DNA from: UBA12170 sp964293475
Lineage (GTDB): Bacteria; Bacteroidota; Bacteroidia; Bacteroidales; UBA12170
Direction of reading: 5' to 3'
NCBI GenBank assembly: GCA_964293475.1
Contig: CAXYYJ010000028.1
Coordinates: forward strand, 8,223-72,222
Length of the DNA: 64,000 nt
Made by a program: the position numbers and the translations under genes. Of this stretch, positions 44,399 to 54,487 are shown piece after piece (positions within the stretch are counted from its first letter, which is position 1; each line of letters begins with the position of its first letter). The notes beneath the pieces are model-generated. The model did not search any database, had not been told where the DNA came from, and was given only the letters and a program-made list of their open reading frames with translations.

Positions 44399-45148
44399 TT
44401 ATAAAATCTTGGCTTCTTCGTGCAGAAGTCTGAACAACTCAGCCACATTGTCGGGGCTTATTTTTTTCACCGGGGGCTTGGGTTTTGGCATTTCATAGCC
44501 AACAAACTCCGATTGTGCATCAACTGCCGTAGCTGGCTCAACCAAAAGGTTTTTCTTCCGGGCCATCATAATGCCGCGCATGGCGGGAATCCGTGGGTCG
44601 ATGGCAATGCCTTTCTGAACCACAGCTACAACAGGCATGGGAGCATTAATTATTTCCGAACCGCCGTCAATGGCGCGTTTCATAACAATGCTATCGCCGT
44701 CAAGGCTGATATTCGAAACCGAAGAAACCGATGGAATATCGAGAAACTCTGCCACCATACTTCCCACTGCCGAACCATTGTAATCGGACGACTCTATACC
44801 GGCCAGAATTAAATCGAAGGGGTTCTTTTTAACGTAAGCTGCTATTTGAGTAGCCACATAAAAATCGTCGGTTGGATTGGCATCGATGCGAACTGCATCT
44901 TCGGCGCCAACAGCCAAAGCTTTTCTAAGCGTGGGTTCTACTTCGGTGCAACCCACAGTAATCACTGTAATCTGGCTTATTTTTCCACCCGATTGTTCCT
45001 GGAGCTCCATGGCACGGGTAAGAGCCAATTCATCCCAGGGGTTTATAACCCATTGTACACCAGTAAGGTCTACGCTTTTTTTATCACCACTGAGTTTTAT
45101 TTTGGTGGTGGTATCGGGAACATTGCTGATACAAACTAATATTTTCAT
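44399..45148 (-). CDS. etfB: Electron transfer flavoprotein beta subunit
   Basis: A 249-residue EtfB with the nucleotide-binding N-terminus (KILVCISNVPDTTTKIKL) and the signature AIDPRIPAMRGIMMARKK. It binds AMP and completes the heterodimer with EtfA. It lies 100 bp downstream of the acyl-CoA dehydrogenase gene on the same strand and 18 bp before etfA. The grouping points to fatty-acid or short-chain acyl-CoA oxidation, or the reverse reduction with bifurcation; the sequence alone does not decide between them. Confidence 0.97.
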   Translation of the reverse strand: MKILVCISNVPDTTTKIKLSGDKKSVDLTGVQWVINPWDELALTRAMELQEQSGGKISQITVITVGCTEVEPTLRKALAVGAEDAVRIDANPTDDFYVATQIAAYVKKNPFDLILAGIESSDYNGSAVGSMVAEFLDIPSVSSVSNISLDGDSIVMKRAIDGGSEIINAPMPVVAVVQKGIAIDPRIPAMRGIMMARKKNLLVEPATAVDAQSEFVGYEMPKPKPPVKKISPDNVAELFRLLHEEAKIL

Positions 45149-45248
45149 TCGTGGTTGTTTTTTTTAAAAAGTGGAAGCGCATGGTGCATGTGTCTGCTCT
45201 TCCGGAATATTTTTTTAGCGAACATGCCCGCCTTTTTTTTATCGATAA

Positions 45249-46388
45249 CTATTTAAGGAGTGAGCGGGAAATAATGATTTTCTGCACTTCGGAAGTTCCC
45301 TCATAAATTTGAGTGAGCTTGGCTTCGCGCATAAGCCTTTCCACATGATACTCTTTCACATAACCATATCCTCCGTGAATTTGCACTGCTTCGGTGGTCA
45401 CTTCCATGGCTATGTCGGCGGCATATTGCTTGGCCATGGCCGATGCAGTTCCGTATGGTTGTCCCTGATCCTTGAGCCAGGCGGCCTTGAGACAAAGATT
45501 GCGTGCATTTTCTATTTTCACAGCCATTTCGGCCAATTTAAACGCAACGGACTGATGATTGAAAATTTCTGTTCCGAAAGCCTTGCGTTCCTGAGCATAT
45601 TGCAATGCTCTTTCAAAAGCACCTGATGCAATACCCAATGCTTGCGAAGCAATTCCAATGCGTCCGCCTTCGAGGGTTTTCATGGCAAATTTAAATCCGA
45701 ATCCATCTTCGCCCAACCGGTTTTCTTTTGGAACTTTAACATCGGTAAACATTACGGAGTGGGTGTCGCTGCTGCGCATTCCCATCTTGTTTTCGTGAGG
45801 GCCCAAACTAATACCAGGGCTGTCTTTTTCCACAATAAATGCGTTGATGCCTTTATTTCCTTTTTCGGGGTTTGTGTGGGCAATTACGATATAGGTAGAA
45901 GCTGAATTGGCATTGGTAATCCAGTTTTTGGTGCCGTTTACCAGATAATAGTCGCCCATGTCTTTGGCTGTTGTGCGCTGTTTGGTAGCATCGGAACCAG
46001 CTTCGGGTTCGGAAAGTAAAAAGGCTCCAATTTTTTCGCCCGAGGCAAGAGGACGCAAATATTTGTCACGTTGTGCATCGTTGCCAAATTTTTCTAATCC
46101 GTAGCAAACCAATGAGTTGTTCACCGACATGATAACCGATACCGAGGAATCTATCTTCGATATTTCTTCCATGGCCAATACATAGGAAACGGTATCCATT
46201 CCGCCGCCATCCCATTTTTCGCTCACCAACATGCCCAAAAATCCTAACTCTGCTAGTTTCTTTACGTGCTCGGTTGGGTAAAGCGCTTTTTCATCCCGCT
46301 CAATAACATCTTTAATTAATTCGCGTTGTGCAAAATCGCGGGCTGCCTGTTGAATCATTAGCTGTTCTTCAGTAAATTGAAAATCCAT
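45249..46388 (-). CDS. Acyl-CoA dehydrogenase (short-chain/butyryl-CoA type)
   Basis: A 379-residue FAD flavoenzyme. N-terminal helical domain starts DFQFTEEQLMIQQAARDFAQ; the FAD/substrate loop is GAFLLSEPEAGSD; the C-terminus has QIHGGYGYVKEYHVERLMR and the catalytic Glu near residue 363 in IYEGTSEVQ. It removes two hydrogens from an acyl-CoA and passes electrons to EtfAB encoded downstream. Members next to etfBA in anaerobic Bacteroidota often act as butyryl-CoA dehydrogenases. Chain-length specificity is inferred only. Confidence 0.95.
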   Translation of the reverse strand: MDFQFTEEQLMIQQAARDFAQRELIKDVIERDEKALYPTEHVKKLAELGFLGMLVSEKWDGGGMDTVSYVLAMEEISKIDSSVSVIMSVNNSLVCYGLEKFGNDAQRDKYLRPLASGEKIGAFLLSEPEAGSDATKQRTTAKDMGDYYLVNGTKNWITNANSASTYIVIAHTNPEKGNKGINAFIVEKDSPGISLGPHENKMGMRSSDTHSVMFTDVKVPKENRLGEDGFGFKFAMKTLEGGRIGIASQALGIASGAFERALQYAQERKAFGTEIFNHQSVAFKLAEMAVKIENARNLCLKAAWLKDQGQPYGTASAMAKQYAADIAMEVTTEAVQIHGGYGYVKEYHVERLMREAKLTQIYEGTSEVQKIIISRSLLK

Positions 46389-46530
46389 GATATATTTTTT
46401 TAGGTTTTTATTGAATTAACAAGGTCTTCCGGTTTTGGCCCGGAATGGTCAGCTAAATTAATAAAAAAATTATATGCATGCATAGTAAATGGCTGTTTTT
46501 TATTCGGGTTTTTCAAATCAGGAATATGCC

Positions 46531-46538
46531 TATTTTTG
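46531..46538 (+). promoter_or_regulatory. Bacteroidota -7 promoter element of the TPR lipoprotein gene
   Basis: TATTTTTG matches TAnnTTTG, 28 bp before the ATG at 46566. It overlaps the upstream TTG start at 46536, which is therefore unlikely. Confidence 0.6.
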
Positions 46539-46565
46539 TTCATCTTTCACACTGAAAAACTTCTT

Positions 46566-47987
46566 ATGCAAAAATCTAAAATTCAAAAGCCCTGGTTGAT
46601 GTTTGGTATTATTCTGATGCTGCCATTTCTATTGGTTTCCTGCTTTAGTTTTTATCAGAAAATGAATAAATTTCAGGGGTTTGCCGAATCGGGGGATTTT
46701 GAAAAAGCCGACGAAGCCCTGGAATCGGCTGGAAAGACCGACGAGGGTAGAAACCGGATTTTGTATTTTTTCAACAAAGGATGGACGCAACATATGCGAG
46801 GCGAAGAAGAAAGCAGCAACAATTATTTCAATCAGGCCGATGAATATATGGCTTCATACGAACAAAACTATGCTCTCGATGCTCTTGCCTTTTTGAGCAA
46901 TCCCACCATAAAGCCCTATAAACCAGAGAGCATTGAAAATATCATGGTGAATTATTACAAAGCCATGAACTATCTGCAAATCAACGATAAGGAAGGCGCA
47001 CTGGTTGAAGCACGAAAAATTGTTCAGAAATTGTACGAGCAAAACGACCTTTACAAAGACAAACAAAACCGCTACAGCGATGATGCCTTTGCACAAACCA
47101 TAGCCGGGCTCATTTACGATGCCAGTGGAGATTTTAACAATGCCTTTATTGCCTACCGCAATGCAGTGAAAGTTTATGAGGAAGTTTTTCAGCCCCATTT
47201 TGGCATTTCAGCCCCTTTACAGTTGAAGGAAGACCTGCTTCGAACTGCCTATTTAAGTGGCATGTCGGCAGAGGTTCAGCGATTTGAGAAAAAGTTTGAC
47301 ATGGTTTATAAGCCCGTCAGCTACGAAGCTCAACTGGTTTTCTTTTGGGAGAACGGATTTGGCCCGGTGAAAGACCAATGGAGCATCAACTTTACAAAAG
47401 TGAGCAGCGACGGGGGATTTGTAACCTTTGCAAATCAGGAGATGGGTCTTTCCTTTCCTATTTTTATTGGCGATATGAGCTCCGACGAGCGCAGCGGTTT
47501 TTCGCAGCTGGAATTTTTCAGAATTGCTTTTCCAAAATATGTAGCCCGGAACAAGGTACTCAATAAAGCCACCTTAACCCTTGATAATGAAACATATCCC
47601 CTGCATTTGGCTCAGGACATCAACAGTATTTCGTTTCAGGTTTTGCAAGACAGGATGCTGAGAGAGTTGGCCACTGCCATTGCCCGTTTTGCAGCCAAAA
47701 AAGCTACCGAGGCTCTCATCAGACACCAAAATCAGGATGTGGGAACAGCGGTTGGAATTTTAAATGCGCTTACCGAAACAGCAGATACCCGCAACTGGCA
47801 AACCTTACCCTACGACATTAGTTATTGCAGAGTTCCGCTAAAAACAGGCAACAACACAGTACAATTCGAAGCTTTGGGAGCTACGGGGCTAAGCGAAAAA
47901 CAAAGTCTGGAATTGACAGCCACTAAAGGACAAACCATTTTCTTCAACTACCGAAGTTTAGCAAGCTATCCGGCAGGGGTTCGTTAA
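46566..47987 (+). CDS. TPR-containing lipoprotein (COG3014-like)
   Basis: A 473-residue lipoprotein; I chose the ATG at 46566 because a -7 element covers the earlier TTG codon. The signal ends in the lipobox LPFLLVSC. TPR-like helices occupy residues 20-220 (AESGDFEKADEALES, YDASGDFNNAFIAYRNAVK). The C-terminal half is strand-rich with ATAIARFAAKKATEAL and the ending YRSLASYPAGVR. It resembles COG3014-type envelope proteins of unknown function. Its stop overlaps by 4 bp the stop of the convergent histidine kinase gene. Confidence 0.85.
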   Translation: MQKSKIQKPWLMFGIILMLPFLLVSCFSFYQKMNKFQGFAESGDFEKADEALESAGKTDEGRNRILYFFNKGWTQHMRGEEESSNNYFNQADEYMASYEQNYALDALAFLSNPTIKPYKPESIENIMVNYYKAMNYLQINDKEGALVEARKIVQKLYEQNDLYKDKQNRYSDDAFAQTIAGLIYDASGDFNNAFIAYRNAVKVYEEVFQPHFGISAPLQLKEDLLRTAYLSGMSAEVQRFEKKFDMVYKPVSYEAQLVFFWENGFGPVKDQWSINFTKVSSDGGFVTFANQEMGLSFPIFIGDMSSDERSGFSQLEFFRIAFPKYVARNKVLNKATLTLDNETYPLHLAQDINSISFQVLQDRMLRELATAIARFAAKKATEALIRHQNQDVGTAVGILNALTETADTRNWQTLPYDISYCRVPLKTGNNTVQFEALGATGLSEKQSLELTATKGQTIFFNYRSLASYPAGVR

Positions 47988-49864
47988 CCGGCAGTATTTG
48001 CCGGAGCCGCAACCGGCAACTCGAAATAGAAACTACTTCCTGCGCCTGGAGCACTTTCAACCCATATTTTTCCCCCGTTTTTCTCCACAAACTCCTTGCA
48101 AAGCAAAAGGCCCAAACCTGTACCCTGTTCGTTTTGTGTGCCGGGTGTAGAAGTGCTTTTATCAATGTGAAAAAGCTTTTCGATGGTTGTTGAATCCATT
48201 CCAATGCCTTTATCGTGAACTCCAAAAACTGCTTTTTGCTCGTGCCTCTCGCCCGATACTGTTATGGTTTCCCCCGAATGGCTGAATTTTATAGCATTGG
48301 AAATCAAATTTCTAACTATGGAACTCAGCATGTTTTTATCGGCAAACACAAGCAGAACATCGGGCATTTGAATTTGTATATCCACCTCTTTTTGAGCTGA
48401 TTGATTGCTTAGAATATCAACTTCGTTTTCAATGAGTTGCGAAGCATCGACCAATTCGGGCTGGTATTCTATTTTGCCTGTTTGCGACTGACTCCATTCC
48501 AACAAATTAATGAGCAATTCATAAGCTCTGTTGGCCGAATTATGAATGGATTCGGCATATTTTTCCATTTCATCGTATTCTTTATCGCGGGCCAGGTCGA
48601 GCAAAACACTGCTTAATCCCAGCAAACTGTTGAAGGGGCTGCGTAAATCGTGAGAAATTATGCTAAAAAACTTGTCTTTGGAGGCAATCACTTCCCTGAG
48701 CTTTTGTTCGGTTTTCTTTATATCGGTAATGTCGCGTCCGGTGGCTATTAGCACATCTTTGTCGAAATACTTTCCCTTGTTAATAATTAAATCCTTCAGA
48801 AAAAAACGACCATCCATTCTTTTCGACCAAAAACCGAAGCGGGCAGAAACTCCTGTTTTAAAAACTTCCAATGAAAGGCGTTGGGTTTCTTCCAGATTGT
48901 TCAAGCCGGGGGCGGCTACATCGAGAGGGGTGAGTCCGATTAAATCTTTTCGTTCGCATCCATACAATCGGGCGGCTCCTTCGTTCACTTCAATAAAAAC
49001 CCCCTTCTCATCCTGAATATAAATGGCTTCGTCGATGGTGTTAAAAATATCCTGGTACGTTTGAATGGTTTGCTGAAGCTTTTCCTCAGCCACAATTCGC
49101 TTGGTGATATCGCGCAGGCTACCATAAATTTTCCCTGTGTTATCCTGGTCGGACATTTTGAGCCCAGCCGAAACAGAAACATGAATCTGCGATCCATCCT
49201 TATTGATAAGAGCCAGCTGAAAATCGCTGACATTCTGATATTTAAACAGTTTGTCGAGAAAATGCTGACGGTCGACAGTGTTTTCGGCAAATCTGGCCAT
49301 AGATTTACCTATGAGCTCTTCGCGGGTGTAAAGGCCTTTGGAGAGCGTTTCGATGGCCGGACTAATGTCGATGATGATACCCTGCAAATCGGCCACAAAA
49401 AACGCATCCTGAATATGCTCAAAAATATGTAGAAACCGCTCTTCGCTGTCTTTTAGAGCTTGTTCGGCCTGTTTGCGCTCCTGTTGATTGAGCAGCAAAT
49501 CGGAAAAATCCATTATCACAAGCGAAATCATGTTTTGAGCGGTTGAAAAGGCCTGAAGTTTATAGATTTTACCGTCAAAACCCATATAATGCTCCACTAT
49601 TTCGCTTGGATTAATGCCAGTAACTTTGGTAAAAAACTCCATCCAAAGCAGGAAATTGTCTGAATTTTCATGATGAATTTCATCCACGGTTTTTCCAATA
49701 ATTTCTGCGGATTTTAGTCCGGTTATTTGCTCAAAACTCTCGTTTATTTCCGTATAAGTTAACTCAAGGGTATTGGCATTCCGGTTCTTCTCCTGTGCGA
49801 ATTGGGCATATCCGAAAGGTGCTTTTTCGATAAGCGGTTGTGTAAAATCTTTTTTTTGCCTCAT
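47984..49864 (-). CDS. PAS-domain sensor histidine kinase
   Basis: A 626-residue soluble-looking kinase: three PAS domains (about residues 15-130, 145-265 and 270-395), each ending in a PAC-like segment (GSLRDITKRIVAEEK, ATGRDITDIKKTEQK). The kinase core follows, with the H-box SIISHDLRSPFNSLLG, N-box IVRNLISNAIKF, G1 DKGIGMD and G2 GTGLGLLLCKEF. No membrane segment is visible, so it probably senses an internal signal. No response regulator is adjacent; the hybrid kinase 143 bp upstream may share its output. Stimulus unknown. Confidence 0.93.
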   Translation of the reverse strand: MRQKKDFTQPLIEKAPFGYAQFAQEKNRNANTLELTYTEINESFEQITGLKSAEIIGKTVDEIHHENSDNFLLWMEFFTKVTGINPSEIVEHYMGFDGKIYKLQAFSTAQNMISLVIMDFSDLLLNQQERKQAEQALKDSEERFLHIFEHIQDAFFVADLQGIIIDISPAIETLSKGLYTREELIGKSMARFAENTVDRQHFLDKLFKYQNVSDFQLALINKDGSQIHVSVSAGLKMSDQDNTGKIYGSLRDITKRIVAEEKLQQTIQTYQDIFNTIDEAIYIQDEKGVFIEVNEGAARLYGCERKDLIGLTPLDVAAPGLNNLEETQRLSLEVFKTGVSARFGFWSKRMDGRFFLKDLIINKGKYFDKDVLIATGRDITDIKKTEQKLREVIASKDKFFSIISHDLRSPFNSLLGLSSVLLDLARDKEYDEMEKYAESIHNSANRAYELLINLLEWSQSQTGKIEYQPELVDASQLIENEVDILSNQSAQKEVDIQIQMPDVLLVFADKNMLSSIVRNLISNAIKFSHSGETITVSGERHEQKAVFGVHDKGIGMDSTTIEKLFHIDKSTSTPGTQNEQGTGLGLLLCKEFVEKNGGKIWVESAPGAGSSFYFELPVAAPANTAG

Positions 49865-50007
49865 GGTTTTCTACTGAAGTGAACAAAAGAAATCGAAATT
49901 GATGAAGGGTAAAGGCTTTCATAAACATTTAACAGAACGTAAAAACCAATATTAGTATTATTGATGCTCATGCCATTCCAATCTTTATGCGCACGATTTA
50001 ACATTTT

Positions 50008-53000
50008 TTAAATCAAATACTTACGAATCATTTTTAATAATATTTCCTTCTGAATTGGTTTGGGAATGAAATCGTTACATCCGGAAATCAGGGCTTTTTC
50101 ACGGTCTTCTGACGAAACGTAGGCAGTTTGGGCAATAATGGGAATTGTTTTATTAAACTGTCTGATACGTGAAGTTGCCTCGTATCCGTCAATATCGGAC
50201 ATTTTAATATCCATAAGCACCAGCGAAATATCCTGATTCTTTTTAACCATCGAAATTGCTGTTTCTCCACAATCGGCATGAAGCAGGTTAAATTTATGCT
50301 CTTTGAGCATAAGCTCCAGCACATGATAGTTAATGAGCTCGTCTTCAACAACTAAAATGGTACTGTCGGACGAAAAAGCAGGGTTTATTACCACTTCGCG
50401 ATCGGGTATGGGTTGATGTGTGCGGATAGGAATATAAGGCACCTGAAGATAAAAGACAGATCCTTTGTTCAATTCAGATTCCACCCAAATGCGTCCTCCC
50501 AAAGCCTCGGCATAGGCTTTGCAGATGGCCAGTCCCAGGCCGGCTCCGTCGTTGGTTTGTTTCGATTGCAAAGTTCCTTGAATAAACCGATCGAAAATTA
50601 TTTGATGCTGACTCTCATGAATCCCCAGCCCCGTATCTTTAACAAAGAAAATCATGGATTGACGTTCCAGATAGCTTCCTATGGTAATGGTTCCCGACTC
50701 GGTAAACTTTACGGCGTTGTCGAGCAAATTCAGCAAAATGGTATTTAATAAGATAAAGTCGGTGGAAACAAAAGCCTTTTCTGGTATAATATCTGCCTGC
50801 AATTTGATGGCGATATCTTTTTTAATGGGTGAGCTCATAAAATCTTCGAATACTTCGATCATCAGATCATCCACGTTGCAATCACGGCGGGAAACCTGAA
50901 TAATACCAGCATCGATTTTCGATATTTCCACAATATTGTTAATGGTATTCAACAGCCTTTTGCTGCTTCTGGCAATCAAATCTATAAACATTCTTTTCTC
51001 ATCCTCGTCTATTTCCGGATCGTCGAGAAAGCCAATAAATCCAAAAATAGCATTCATGGGGGTTCGTATTTCGTGCGAAATATTTTGGAGAAAAGCAGTT
51101 TTCAGCCTGACGCTTTCCTGTGCTTTATCGCGCGAAATTCTCAGGTTTTCTTCATTGATACTGCGCGACAAAGCTGCTCCCAGCGATGCGGCAAGAGTTT
51201 CTAAAATGGCATGATCACCCTCTGTCCATTGTGATTTGCCGTTGCAGTCGTCGAAACCCAGAAATCCCCAAAACTGCCCGTCAACCTGAACAGGCACCAC
51301 CAGCAATGAGATGATATCCTGTGGAAGTAAAATGGATTGCTCTGTTAGAGGAAAAGAAGTGACCAAACCCGATATGGATTCACCTTTTTTAAATGCTTTC
51401 AGCCACCGCGGAAAAAGATTGTCGAAGGAAAGATTCTGAAGTTGCTTGTTGTTAATCTGCATCGAAATACCATCTTTCACCCACTCGTAGCGTTGACTCA
51501 TAAGATTTTCGCCATTCGCTGGATCAACATGATATTCAAATAAATAAATACGGTCCATGTGGCTGGCCTGACCCACTTCCTCCATAACACGGGTCATGGC
51601 CAAATCCATATTTTCTTCCGATAATAAGGTATGACTGGCCCTTGAAATGGCCATTAACAAGGCATCTTGCCGAAGTATTGCATCTTCTGCTTCTTTGCGT
51701 TCGGTAATATTGTTGATGCTTGCCATGATGATGGTTTCGTTATTTACCCTAATGGCCTGAGCGGTAACTAATCCAATGATTTCCTTACCATTCTTGTGCA
51801 GAAATACATAGGGCTGTTCTATTACCTTTTCACCCGAATCGAGTTTGGAGGCAAATTCTTCCCTGTCGGATGGATTTTTCCATAAACCTCTTTCAAAATG
51901 TGTATTTCCTGTTATTTCTTCCGCATTATAGCCGGTATTTTGACAAAAAGCCTGATTTACTTCAATAATTCCTCCGGTGATGGTGTCGGTTAACAGCATG
52001 GGATAGGGGCTTGAATGGAAAGCAGTGGCAAATTTTTGCTCGCTCTCTTTCAATGTTTGTTCTGCTTTGCGCTGCTCGGTGATATTGTGGGCAATTCCAT
52101 TGTAAACGGTCTCGTTTTTCTCGTTTATCATGGCTTTTGTGGAGCTGCGCACCCAAACTTCGTCGCCCGACTTTGTCAGAATGCGATAATCTGATGTTTC
52201 TTCAATGCCCCTTTGCACCAATTGAAATTTCTCGATCATCCGGCTTAAATCTTCCGGATGAATAAACTCGATAAAAGCTCTGCCAACATAATTATGAGCT
52301 TCGAAGCCCGAAAAATTCAAGACGCTGGGGCTGATATACTCAATAATTCCATCTTTATTTAAGGTAAAAAGCACGTCTTCTAAATTCTCAACCAGTTGAC
52401 GGTAATTTGTTTCGTGTTCCTGAAGCTTGCTTTCATACTTAAGTTGCTCAGTTACATCCCTTATTGAGCCCTGATAGCCTATTAATTCCCCCGTGGGGGA
52501 TAAAAGAGGAATTCCGTTTGTAATAACGTTAACCATATTTCCACTCTTCGACATCAGGATGCAGTCGAGATTTACAAGGGGCTCGTGATTGGAGATGTAC
52601 TGCCTGATTATTTCTGTTTTTTCGGGAGGGCTCTGGGGATGAAGCAGGTCAAAACAGCTTATCTGGCCAATGAGCTCATGGGGTTGATAGCCCAGGATTT
52701 TTTCTACGGATTTATTGGCATAAATATAAATTCCCCGGCTATCGACTTCCCAGATAAATTCGCCCACATGTGATGCCACATGCTCAAATCGTTTCTGGTT
52801 TTTCTCGGCCAATTCCTTGGCATTGATGATATCCTTCTCATATTTCTTAAGTTCTGAAATATCGGTTGATATGTTTCCTGTGGCAATAAGCTGGTTCTTT
52901 TCGTTGTAAATAGGATATTTTTTGGTGTACAGGGTTTTTATTTCACCATTGGGTAGAATCAGGGGCTCTTCCTTAATCAAAAACTCACCTCTTTTAAATT

Positions 53001-54078
53001 GCTGAACTTTGATTTCATCGGACATGTAGGTGCAAATAGGTTCTGTTTCGGGAGGAAGATTAAATATTTCGGCATCAGTTTTTCCAATAAGTTCTGCAAC
53101 CGAAGACAATCCTGCAGCCCTGGCAAAGGCAGAATTTGTAGCGATAACCTTTAAATCTAAATCTTTAACAACCACTATGCTGTCGTTTTGTTCCATCATG
53201 GCGGCAAAAGCCTGCATTTTTTGCTCGGTGGTTCTGGGTTCAGTAATGTCGATGGTGTAGCAACCCAACCCTGTTTCGTTCTTATTTATTTGCACAGGAA
53301 ATTTATGGCTTTCCATGATTCTTCCATTCACAGAATTTTCGAAAATCGTTAACCGGTTGTTTTTGAGAGTTTCCAAATCATCTTTAAAGCATTTCTCGGC
53401 GATGGCCAAGGGCAGGATTTCCAAGTCGGTTTTCCCAAGAATTTCATCCATCGATTTGTCCAAAAATTTTAAAAGCGATTGGTTTGCAAACACAAATCGA
53501 AGAGATGCGTCTTTAATAAACACTTTTTCGTCCATGGAATTTAGCAAGGAACAAAATCTGTTTTTAACTATTTCGCATTCAACCTCCACTTTTTTCTTGT
53601 CCGAAATATCCTGAACAATTCCCCTAATAGTGGTTTTACCTTTGCTTGATTGCTTATGGATGATTTCGCCCGAGTCGAAAAGCCATTTATAGGTTCCGTC
53701 GGCACATAATATTCGGTATTCTATTTCATAACGACTGGCTTTGCCCGACAAATAGTTATGCATAGCCGCCATAGCTTTTGATGTATCATTGGGGTGGAGA
53801 AGTTTTACAAAATCCTGATAGGTTTTAAATTGCTCTGCTTCATAGCCCAGGAGCATGGCTTTCAGGGGATGAAAATTCACATTGCCGCTCGGTAGCTCCA
53901 GAGTCCACCAGGCAAGTTTTGCAGTTTTAAACCCATTTTCAAGCTTATCAATGGTTTCCGATTGCGATCGGAGGAGCTCATTTTGGTGGGCAATAGTTTT
54001 TTTTAACTCATCAATCTGTTGATTAAGGAGATTTAGTTGGGCTAATGAGCCATCGTTATAGAGTTCGTTATGCGCCAT
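50008..54078 (-). CDS. Hybrid histidine kinase with six PAS domains, GAF and receiver
   Basis: A 1356-residue hybrid sensor. Domain order: six PAS/PAC units (about residues 50-785), a GAF domain (about 790-965), HisKA with H-box FLQNISHEIRTPMNAIFG, HATPase with NLLDNAVKFTESG and GAGLGLAICKAYAE, then a C-terminal receiver with phosphoacceptor Asp in LMDIKMSDIDGYEATSRI. No transmembrane segment is visible, so the sensing region is probably cytoplasmic. An Hpt or output regulator is not encoded nearby. It lies just upstream of the smaller PAS kinase on the same strand. Ligand or redox cofactors cannot be told. Confidence 0.94.
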   Translation of the reverse strand: MAHNELYNDGSLAQLNLLNQQIDELKKTIAHQNELLRSQSETIDKLENGFKTAKLAWWTLELPSGNVNFHPLKAMLLGYEAEQFKTYQDFVKLLHPNDTSKAMAAMHNYLSGKASRYEIEYRILCADGTYKWLFDSGEIIHKQSSKGKTTIRGIVQDISDKKKVEVECEIVKNRFCSLLNSMDEKVFIKDASLRFVFANQSLLKFLDKSMDEILGKTDLEILPLAIAEKCFKDDLETLKNNRLTIFENSVNGRIMESHKFPVQINKNETGLGCYTIDITEPRTTEQKMQAFAAMMEQNDSIVVVKDLDLKVIATNSAFARAAGLSSVAELIGKTDAEIFNLPPETEPICTYMSDEIKVQQFKRGEFLIKEEPLILPNGEIKTLYTKKYPIYNEKNQLIATGNISTDISELKKYEKDIINAKELAEKNQKRFEHVASHVGEFIWEVDSRGIYIYANKSVEKILGYQPHELIGQISCFDLLHPQSPPEKTEIIRQYISNHEPLVNLDCILMSKSGNMVNVITNGIPLLSPTGELIGYQGSIRDVTEQLKYESKLQEHETNYRQLVENLEDVLFTLNKDGIIEYISPSVLNFSGFEAHNYVGRAFIEFIHPEDLSRMIEKFQLVQRGIEETSDYRILTKSGDEVWVRSSTKAMINEKNETVYNGIAHNITEQRKAEQTLKESEQKFATAFHSSPYPMLLTDTITGGIIEVNQAFCQNTGYNAEEITGNTHFERGLWKNPSDREEFASKLDSGEKVIEQPYVFLHKNGKEIIGLVTAQAIRVNNETIIMASINNITERKEAEDAILRQDALLMAISRASHTLLSEENMDLAMTRVMEEVGQASHMDRIYLFEYHVDPANGENLMSQRYEWVKDGISMQINNKQLQNLSFDNLFPRWLKAFKKGESISGLVTSFPLTEQSILLPQDIISLLVVPVQVDGQFWGFLGFDDCNGKSQWTEGDHAILETLAASLGAALSRSINEENLRISRDKAQESVRLKTAFLQNISHEIRTPMNAIFGFIGFLDDPEIDEDEKRMFIDLIARSSKRLLNTINNIVEISKIDAGIIQVSRRDCNVDDLMIEVFEDFMSSPIKKDIAIKLQADIIPEKAFVSTDFILLNTILLNLLDNAVKFTESGTITIGSYLERQSMIFFVKDTGLGIHESQHQIIFDRFIQGTLQSKQTNDGAGLGLAICKAYAEALGGRIWVESELNKGSVFYLQVPYIPIRTHQPIPDREVVINPAFSSDSTILVVEDELINYHVLELMLKEHKFNLLHADCGETAISMVKKNQDISLVLMDIKMSDIDGYEATSRIRQFNKTIPIIAQTAYVSSEDREKALISGCNDFIPKPIQKEILLKMIRKYLI

Positions 54079-54487
54079 GACTTTTCAAAATAGAGTATTG
54101 AAATAAAAATAAATTGTCAATAAATATACGAAAAATTTAAAAAAAATGCCAATAAAAATAGTGTTATTTATAATATTGTTTATCAGTGTTTTAGCATAGA
54201 TAACTTTGACATTGTGAACAGTCATTTTGTTAAAAACCCGACCATTTTCTGTATTGAAACAGTGATTTGACGTAACAAAACAGGCCAAAAATTGAGTCAG
54301 GGGCGGTGATTTCGAAGAAGAATAAAACCTAACCTATTGAATTACGAACGCTTATATTTTTTTACTATCTTTGCCCTCCGATTTTAACAGCAACTCATGG
54401 CATGCGCGAAATAACCTTGAAATTTGCAAATTTTAAATATCTAAAACGCGAACGACCCTTAGTTGTAATTTTCAAATTTATTTAGGA
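54079..54487. other. Divergent intergenic region between the hybrid kinase and the GT5-like gene
   Basis: A 409-bp AT-rich stretch. The -7 element of the GT5-like gene lies at 54366-54373. No ORF or structured RNA was recognised, although the leader between 54374 and 54487 is longer (about 110 bp) than is usual in this window. Confidence 0.55.
54366..54373 (+). promoter_or_regulatory. Bacteroidota -7 promoter element of the GT5-like gene
   Basis: TATCTTTG, a perfect TAnnTTTG, 115 bp before the ATG at 54488, implying a long leader. Confidence 0.55.
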
